Shown in pieces: positions 56,919 to 64,000 of a DNA stretch of 64,000 bases; the stretch's first letter is position 1; every line of letters begins with the position of its first letter. The stretch is from positions 2,864,410 to 2,928,409 of the forward strand of contig NZ_CP060414.2 of assembly GCF_014297595.2 (NCBI RefSeq). Reading direction: 5' to 3'. Source of the DNA: Neisseria musculi (GTDB lineage: Bacteria; Pseudomonadota; Gammaproteobacteria; Burkholderiales; Neisseriaceae). Below the pieces are notes generated by a model that ran no database searches, had not been told where the DNA came from, and saw only the letters and a program-made list of their open reading frames with translations. The translations under genes and the position numbers were made by a program.

Positions 56919-57665
56919 CTAAACGGGCGGCAGCGGCAGATAAACATCAAACCGCGTGCTTTTGCCCGTGTATTGATAGGCGGGCGGCTGGTGGTTGAGA
57001 AATTCCCCCAGGCGCGGACGTTTGACGACAATGCGCTTTTTTGCGGTGGCGCGGGCGGCAGCAAGCAGCGCCCCTTCGTTTTGCGCCGCGCCCACCAGGC
57101 TGTGAAAATAAGCCATTTCTTTTTTGACGGCGGCGGTTTTGCGGCTTTCGGGATACATCGGGTCGAGATAAACCACATCGGGGCGGCCTTCGGCGGCGGC
57201 CAGTTGGGGCAGCAGCGTGCAGGTATCGCCGAAATGCAGGGTGATGCGTTTGGCAACGGCGGCAGTATCGGGGCATTCGAGCGCACGGCGCAGGCCGTCT
57301 GAAAGCAGGGCGGCAACGGCGGAGTTTTGCTCGAACACATACACGCGCAGCCCCAGCGAAGCCAATACGAAAGCATCACGCCCCAAGCCGCCGGTGCCGT
57401 CCCAAACGGTGGGGGCGGCGGTGTGGTTTACCGCTTTGGCGATCAGTTCGCTGCCGCCTTTGGTACGGCGGTATTGCGCCGCCCCGCCGGCGAAGTCTGC
57501 CCGCACACGCCCTTTTTCGCCTGCGCGGCACAACGAAAGGCCGTCTGAATCGGCCAGCAGATATTCGCCCTGCCGGGGTTGGCGGCTGCATACGGTTAAG
57601 CCGAAGCGGCCGATCAGGCTGAGTGCGGCTTCGGCGGCGGTTTCGGTGGAGTAAACGGGAATCAT
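56919..57665 (-). CDS. rsmJ: RsmJ, 16S rRNA G1516 N2-methyltransferase
   Basis: This 248-aa enzyme has VWDGTGGLGRDAFVLASLG (SAM site), VVYLDPMYPE (DPxY-type catalytic motif) and LNHQPPAYQYTGKSTRFDVY at the C-terminus, all typical of RsmJ/YhiQ. It methylates G1516 of 16S rRNA. Confidence 0.94.
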   Translation of the reverse strand: MIPVYSTETAAEAALSLIGRFGLTVCSRQPRQGEYLLADSDGLSLCRAGEKGRVRADFAGGAAQYRRTKGGSELIAKAVNHTAAPTVWDGTGGLGRDAFVLASLGLRVYVFEQNSAVAALLSDGLRRALECPDTAAVAKRITLHFGDTCTLLPQLAAAEGRPDVVYLDPMYPESRKTAAVKKEMAYFHSLVGAAQNEGALLAAARATAKKRIVVKRPRLGEFLNHQPPAYQYTGKSTRFDVYLPLPPV

Positions 57666-57824
57666 GGTGTTTCAGACGGCCTGAGAGATGGGTTTGCTGT
57701 GTGTCATAAGGGTCAAAAGGAAGCAGGATAAAAGAGCGGTTTGTACGGCAGGATACTGTAGGGAATCTGCTTCGTCTGCGCGGGGTGTTGCGCCTTGCCA
57801 TGATAGTGGATTTCTTTTATTTTT

Positions 57825-57965
57825 GTGTGGCGGCGTTGCTGCACTTCGGCTCGAAGAAAACGATGTGCAGGCCGCCCGAGCCAACAGAGCCGGTTTCGGA
57901 TTGTCTGTTTGATGGGTACTGCCGGCGGTTGGCTGCCTTGTGCTGGGAATAAGGTGAATACACTG
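57825..57965. repeat. Diverged Correia-like element
   Basis: GGCGTTGCTGCACTTCGGCTCGAAGAAAACG, then CAGAGCCGGTTTCGGATT and CTGCCTTGTGCTGGGAATAAGGTGAAT, in the same order as the copy at 23953. Confidence 0.5.
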
Positions 57966-58045
57966 TATCACTAATCTGTTTCCCAATCATGCGGTGCCGG
58001 CCCGTTTTGTGGTGTTGCGTGTATTACTGCCGCCCGCCGCCTTGA

Positions 58046-58121
58046 ATCCGCTTCATTTCCGCCACAGGGTGCTGCACCATATTGCCTCGCCTTGCTGTTT
58101 TGTATCCAAAATGAAGCGGTT
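58046..58121. repeat. Short element with inverted ends CCGCTTCATTT
   Basis: CCGCTTCATTTCCG opens and CCAAAATGAAGCGG closes a 75-bp segment (11-bp perfect inverted ends). The inside (TTGCCTCGCCTTGCTG) matches the end of the Correia-like family. Similar partial copies lie at 55227 and 4563. Confidence 0.6.
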
Positions 58122-58150
58122 TCATGGTGATGCGGCGGATTGAGCTATAC

Positions 58151-58233
58151 AGGTTCTGTAAAGGCTCAGGCCGTCTGAAAGCGCGGGCAGGGCCGGTTTG
58201 CGTTTTCAGACGGCCTGAGCCTTTGCAGAACCT
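58151..58233. repeat. 30-bp-arm palindrome built on a DUS pair
   Basis: AGGTTCTGTAAAGGCTCAGGCCGTCTGAAA (58151-58180) is repeated in reverse at 58204-58233 with one mismatch, with a 23-base loop. The similarity extends 17 bases beyond the DUS on each side, unlike an ordinary DUS terminator. Confidence 0.82.
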
Positions 58234-58433
58234 TCAAAAAACACGGCAAGAAATATCTGCCGTTATTTTTATGCGGGCAGGAATCCAAACGCTTGGCACT
58301 GCTATGGGTTAAGGCAATGCTTCAATAGGTTCATTCGGATTCCGGCCGGTGCGCAAACGATGGAATTGCTGTTTTTCAGACGGCATGAAGCTGTTTTTGC
58401 AAAGGCTGAGGCCGCTTACTTTGCCGAAGGCGG

Positions 58434-60899
<2,466 letters not shown>

Positions 60900-60956
60900 T
60901 TATACCTGATTGCGTAAGCGTTTTCAGCGGTTTCGCAGGCCGGGAGGAAAAAGGAA

Positions 60957-60987
60957 AAGGCCGTCTGAAATCTGTTTCAGACGGCCT
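60957..60987. terminator. DUS-pair hairpin between yidC and gyrB
   Basis: AAGGCCGTCTGAAA and TTTCAGACGGCCTC face each other across four bases. On the minus strand it follows yidC and precedes gyrB. Confidence 0.7.
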
Positions 60988-61010
60988 CGGTTTATGCATT
61001 TGGCGGTGTT

Positions 61011-62669
61011 TTATTTACCGGCATCCAATATTTCACCCGCTTTGCGCTGCTGCTCGATTTTGCGGTTGATATACCACTGCTGCGCGATGGTGAGAATATT
61101 GTTTACCACCCAGTAAAGCACCAGGCCGGCGGGAAAGAAGAAAAACATCACCGAGAAAATCATGGGCATGATTTTCATCATTTTGGCCTGCATCGGGTCG
61201 GTGGGCGGCGGGTTTAAATAGGTTTGGGCAAACATGGTGGCAGCCATGATAACCGGCAGGATAAACCACGGGTCGGGGCGGCTCAGGTCGGTAATCCAGC
61301 CCAGCCACGGTGCCTGGCGCAGTTCCACCGAAGAGAAAATCGCCCAATACAAACCGATAAACACCGGAATTTGCAGCAGCATCGGCAGGCAGCCGCCGAG
61401 CGGGTTGATTTTTTCGTCTTTATACATCTGCATCATAGCCTGCTGCATGGCCATGCGGTCATCGCCGTATTTCTCTTTCAACGCCTGCAGGCGCGGGGCA
61501 ACGGCGCGCATTTTTGCCATCGAGCGGTAAGAGGCGTTGGTGAGCGGGTAGAGAACGGCTTTCACGATAATGGTGAGCAGCACGATGGCCCAGCCCCAGT
61601 TGCCGACAAAGTCGTGCAGTTTGTTGAGCAGCCAAAACAGCGGTGAGGCGAAGATGTGTACTTTGCCGTAGTCTTTTGCAAGTTGCAGATTGTCGGCCAC
61701 TTTGCTGATCATGCTGGTGGTTTGCGGGCCGGCATATAAATCGATGCCTGCACCGAGCTTGCCGCCCGCAGGCACGGCGGCCAAGGGCACGCGTACGGCG
61801 GCGGAATAGAGGGTGTCGCTGCGGCGTTTCAAATCGATTTGGCAGGCACCGGCGGCGCAGACGGTTTGGCCGTCTTTGGGCTGCAGAATCCAGGTGGCCA
61901 TGAAGTAGTGCTGAATCATGCCCAGCCAGCCGCTGTCGGTTTTGCGCACATATTCGGCTTGGTCTTTGCCGGAATGGTAGTCATCGTCCAAATCGCCGAA
62001 CGGCACTTTTTCAAACTCGCCGGCAGGGGTGTAAACCACCGGGCCGGCATAGGTTTGGTTGAAATAACCTTCGCCTTCGGGCTTGCTGCTGTCGCGCAGC
62101 AGGCGGTAAACGGCATCAAGCTTCACCGGCGCGCCGCCCGAGTTGGTTACATCGTAACGCATATTGATGACGTAGCTGCCTTGGGTGAAGGTATAGACTT
62201 TGTCGATTTTCAAACCGGCAGTTTCCGGCGCGCTCAGGCGCACTTCGGCTTTATCTCCGTTGAGGGTGTATTGTTTCTGCGCGGCGGTGAAGGTGAGGCC
62301 TTTCAACACGTTTTGGCCGTCTGAATTCAATAATTCGGATTGGGCGATATAGGTGTGGGCTTTGCTGTCGTTAAACAGCACGAAATCTTTGCTTTCATCG
62401 CTGCTGGCGTTGTATTTCAACAGGGTCAGGCCGCGCAGGTTGCCGGTTTTTTCATCGATAACGGCTTTAACCGTGTCGGTGGTTACGGTAACCGGCACGG
62501 TGGGCGTGAGTGCGGCAGCAGGGCCTGTCTGCTGCGCGGCGCTTTGCTGTGCGGTTTGTGCAGCCTGTTGTCGGGCCGGGTCGGGTTTGGGCGTGGGGAA
62601 AATCTGCTCCCAGCCAAACAGAATCGCCGCAGCCACGGCGAAAAAAACCATTAATCGTTTGAAGTCCAT
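61011..62669 (-). CDS. yidC: YidC, membrane protein insertase
   Basis: This 552-aa protein has an N-terminal helix, a large periplasmic beta domain (about 50-345) and five C-terminal helices including WGWAIVLLTIIVKAVLYPL, the hydrophilic-groove region and FFPAGLVLYWVVNNILTIAQQ. It inserts inner-membrane proteins with or without SecYEG. It ends the cluster rpmH-rnpA-yidD-yidC. The 248 bases between yidD and yidC hold near-DUS copies but no gene. Confidence 0.97.
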   Translation of the reverse strand: MDFKRLMVFFAVAAAILFGWEQIFPTPKPDPARQQAAQTAQQSAAQQTGPAAALTPTVPVTVTTDTVKAVIDEKTGNLRGLTLLKYNASSDESKDFVLFNDSKAHTYIAQSELLNSDGQNVLKGLTFTAAQKQYTLNGDKAEVRLSAPETAGLKIDKVYTFTQGSYVINMRYDVTNSGGAPVKLDAVYRLLRDSSKPEGEGYFNQTYAGPVVYTPAGEFEKVPFGDLDDDYHSGKDQAEYVRKTDSGWLGMIQHYFMATWILQPKDGQTVCAAGACQIDLKRRSDTLYSAAVRVPLAAVPAGGKLGAGIDLYAGPQTTSMISKVADNLQLAKDYGKVHIFASPLFWLLNKLHDFVGNWGWAIVLLTIIVKAVLYPLTNASYRSMAKMRAVAPRLQALKEKYGDDRMAMQQAMMQMYKDEKINPLGGCLPMLLQIPVFIGLYWAIFSSVELRQAPWLGWITDLSRPDPWFILPVIMAATMFAQTYLNPPPTDPMQAKMMKIMPMIFSVMFFFFPAGLVLYWVVNNILTIAQQWYINRKIEQQRKAGEILDAGK

Positions 62670-62917
62670 AGAATCTTCCTGGTGATACTTGTAGGGTGGG
62701 GCAAAAAAACTGCCGCCGCAGCCCGTACATCAGCCCGTTTGCCGCAGCGGCCCGGGAAAGCAGACGGTCTGTCGGGCCGTAATGCCCGGCGGCAGTTTCA
62801 GACGGCTTTGTTTTCAGACGGCATTATATAGAACAGTATGCGGGTGGTGGAAAAATATGCCGGCTTCGGCAGGCCGTCTGAAATGCGTTGGTGTTTGCGG
62901 GGCGTATAAAACAGGTG

Positions 62918-63130
62918 CTAAGGCACGGGATCGCAGCCGCTGCCGCCCCACGGATGACAGCGGGCGATACGTTTGAGTGCCAGACAGCCGCCTTTGAGCG
63001 CACCGTGTTTTTTCACTGCCTCCAAGGCATATTGCGAGCAGGTGGGCGTGAAACGGCAGCGGGGCGGAATCAGCGGGCTGACGGCGTATCGGTAAAACCG
63101 TATCAGCCACAGCAGCAGTTTGGCGGCCAT
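62918..63130 (-). CDS. yidD: YidD, membrane insertion efficiency factor
   Basis: This 70-aa protein has the YidD pattern [28 protein letters not shown] and [12 protein letters not shown] with its conserved cysteines, plus an amphipathic N-terminus. Its ATG overlaps the rnpA stop (63130), so translation is coupled. Confidence 0.95.
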   Translation of the reverse strand: MAAKLLLWLIRFYRYAVSPLIPPRCRFTPTCSQYALEAVKKHGALKGGCLALKRIARCHPWGGSGCDPVP

Positions 63131-63471
63131 CAGGATATTCTGCGCATCAGTTGTGCCAGCTGCAGGCGGGCTTCGGCGGCGGTTTCACGGTTGAAAGGGC
63201 GGCGTATGCGCACGACAAAGTCGTTGGGCGGCAATGTTTCTTTATGGCAGCGGAACCATTCGCGCACCACCCGTTTCATATAGTTGCGCGCATGCGCGCG
63301 TTTGGCGGTTTTTTTGCTGACCACCAAGCCCAAACGGGCGTGGTTCAAACCGTTGCCGGTCAGGTAGAAAATCTGTATGAGTGCCGAACCCTGCTGTTTT
63401 TTAAACGCAAAAACGGATGAAAAGTCATCCGTTTTCAGCAGGCGGTAACGTTTGGCGAAGCCCCGGCTCAA
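63130..63471 (-). CDS. rnpA: RnpA, ribonuclease P protein component
   Basis: This basic protein has [41 protein letters not shown] (the RNR-type RNA-binding helix) and REWFR. It assists RNase P RNA in tRNA 5' maturation. No ATG is found at the expected start: the codons read ATA ATT TTG AGC, where relatives have ATG ATT TTG. I take the TTG at 63471 (113 aa). It follows rpmH with almost no gap. Confidence 0.9.
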   Translation of the reverse strand: MSRGFAKRYRLLKTDDFSSVFAFKKQQGSALIQIFYLTGNGLNHARLGLVVSKKTAKRAHARNYMKRVVREWFRCHKETLPPNDFVVRIRRPFNRETAAEARLQLAQLMRRIS

Positions 63472-63473
63472 AA

Positions 63474-63608
63474 TTATACGCTCAAACGCTTGCGGCCTTT
63501 GGCGCGGCGTGCAGCCAAAACGGCACGGCCGCCGCGGGTTTTGGAGCGGACCAGAAAACCGTGGGTGCGTTTGCGTTTGGTTACTGAGGGTTGGTAAGTG
63601 CGTTTCAT
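63474..63608 (-). CDS. rpmH: Ribosomal protein L34
   Basis: This 44-aa L34 begins [20 protein letters not shown] and ends KGRKRLSV, all typical. AGGAAA lies seven bases before the ATG. The stop is at 63474-63476, next to the rnpA start. Confidence 0.97.
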   Translation of the reverse strand: MKRTYQPSVTKRKRTHGFLVRSKTRGGRAVLAARRAKGRKRLSV

Positions 63609-63643
63609 GTCTGTTTCCTAAGTGGCAGAAAATCAAACTGCGG

Positions 63644-63672
63644 ATTACACCTTAAATTTAGGGTTTTGTCAA
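63644..63672 (-). promoter_or_regulatory. Sigma-70 promoter of rpmH-rnpA
   Basis: On the minus strand: TTGACA (63672-63667), 17 bases, TGTAAT (63649-63644), about 36 bases before the rpmH ATG. The -35 is perfect. Confidence 0.8.
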
Positions 63673-64000
63673 TTAATAAAACAGCTTGTGCAAACGGTTG
63701 CCCGCTTTGCGTTGTGCGCCGGCTGCCGTTTGGCTGCGGCTGTTTCAGACGGCCGGTCGTGCTGTTGCGAACCATGTTTGAGAGTGTTCTTTGACTGCTG
63801 CTGCCGATGGCGGTTGTGGATAATTTTCGGTATAATCTTCCGAATCTTTGCAATGATGCAACAGGCCGTCTGAAAAACAACGGCCTACTGTTTTTAATCT
63901 GTTGATTGGAAAGTGTTCTGTTTGCGGCTCTGTGCGGTGCAGCATCGGCGGGGCACTTTCACATTATTTGTTTTGTATAAAAAACGCTAATCAGGCACCT
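63673..64000. other. Likely origin-proximal region upstream of rpmH
   Basis: A perfect DnaA box (TTATCCACA on the minus strand, TGTGGATAA at 63815-63823) and one with a single mismatch (TGTGCAAAC, 63687-63695) lie between rpmH and the window end. A TATAAT at 63831-63836 follows. In Neisseria, rpmH is divergent from dnaA, so dnaA and the replication origin are expected just beyond 64000. No gene is supported within the region itself. Confidence 0.6.

Larger units (their letters stand above)
57666..58433. other. Intergenic region with repeats
   Basis: About 770 bp with no supported gene between rsmJ and gyrB. It contains a DUS near 57670, diverged Correia-like repeats at about 57825-57965 and 58046-58121, and a long DUS-centred palindrome at 58151-58233. 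It may also hold the gyrB transcript end. Confidence 0.6.

Overview
The window is chromosomal DNA of a Neisseria-type betaproteobacterium. The strongest sign is the very frequent 12-mer AGGCCGTCTGAA (the AG dialect of the neisserial DNA uptake sequence, DUS). It occurs singly, inside genes, and as inverted pairs that form terminator-like hairpins. Gene order also fits Neisseriaceae: kdsD-kdsC-lptC-lptA-lptB-rpoN-hpf, yraN-gmhA-yraP beside rsmI, rplU-rpmA beside ispB, and rpmH-rnpA-yidD-yidC. I cannot name the species.

Layout. 1-4.4 kb: lactate utilisation operon lutA(partial)-lutC-lutB followed by an LctP-type lactate permease. 5.1-13 kb: an orphan LytTR response regulator, a TlpA-like thioredoxin, a thioesterase, rlmH, slyX and an NhaC-like antiporter, then a decayed argA, a zinc-ribbon membrane protein and an AmpG-type permease. 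14.3-21.3 kb: two apparently identical 720-bp IS1595/IS1016-like elements in opposite orientation, each with a clean 8-bp target duplication and each splitting a gene (a small lipoprotein gene and a four-helix membrane protein gene). Between them lie clpA-clpS, a cold-shock gene, a DUF1653 gene, smpB and a lipoprotein. 21.7-27.5 kb: priA, rarD, ribF, tal. 27.6-34.7 kb: Kdo synthesis and LPS transport (kdsD, kdsC, lptC, lptA, lptB), then rpoN and hpf, with one frameshifted secreted-protein gene inside. 35.2-43 kb: valS, an HTH regulator, map, an Ala/Pro-rich membrane protein, yraP (GNA2091 type), gmhA/diaA, yraN and rsmI. 43.6-49.7 kb: a marR-nodT pair, a preQ1 riboswitch controlling queF-yhhQ, tRNA-Arg(CCU), ispB and rplU-rpmA. 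49.7-58.4 kb: a non-coding segment bounded by about 115-bp inverted repeats, a 687-aa parallel beta-helix protein, a heptosyltransferase, a lipoprotein cytochrome c', an atypical NRAMP-like transporter and rsmJ. 58.4-64 kb: gyrB, yidC, yidD, rnpA and rpmH, ending in a likely origin region with a perfect DnaA box.

Accessory content is modest. The main non-core items are the two IS copies and the genes they break, the beta-helix gene with its neighbouring inverted repeat, several pseudogenes (argA, the lipoprotein gene, the gene at 28.8-29.5 kb), and a scattered family of diverged intergenic repeats that resembles the Correia elements of pathogenic Neisseria. I did not find a convincing new defence or toxin system. 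The beta-helix locus is the best candidate for undescribed biology.
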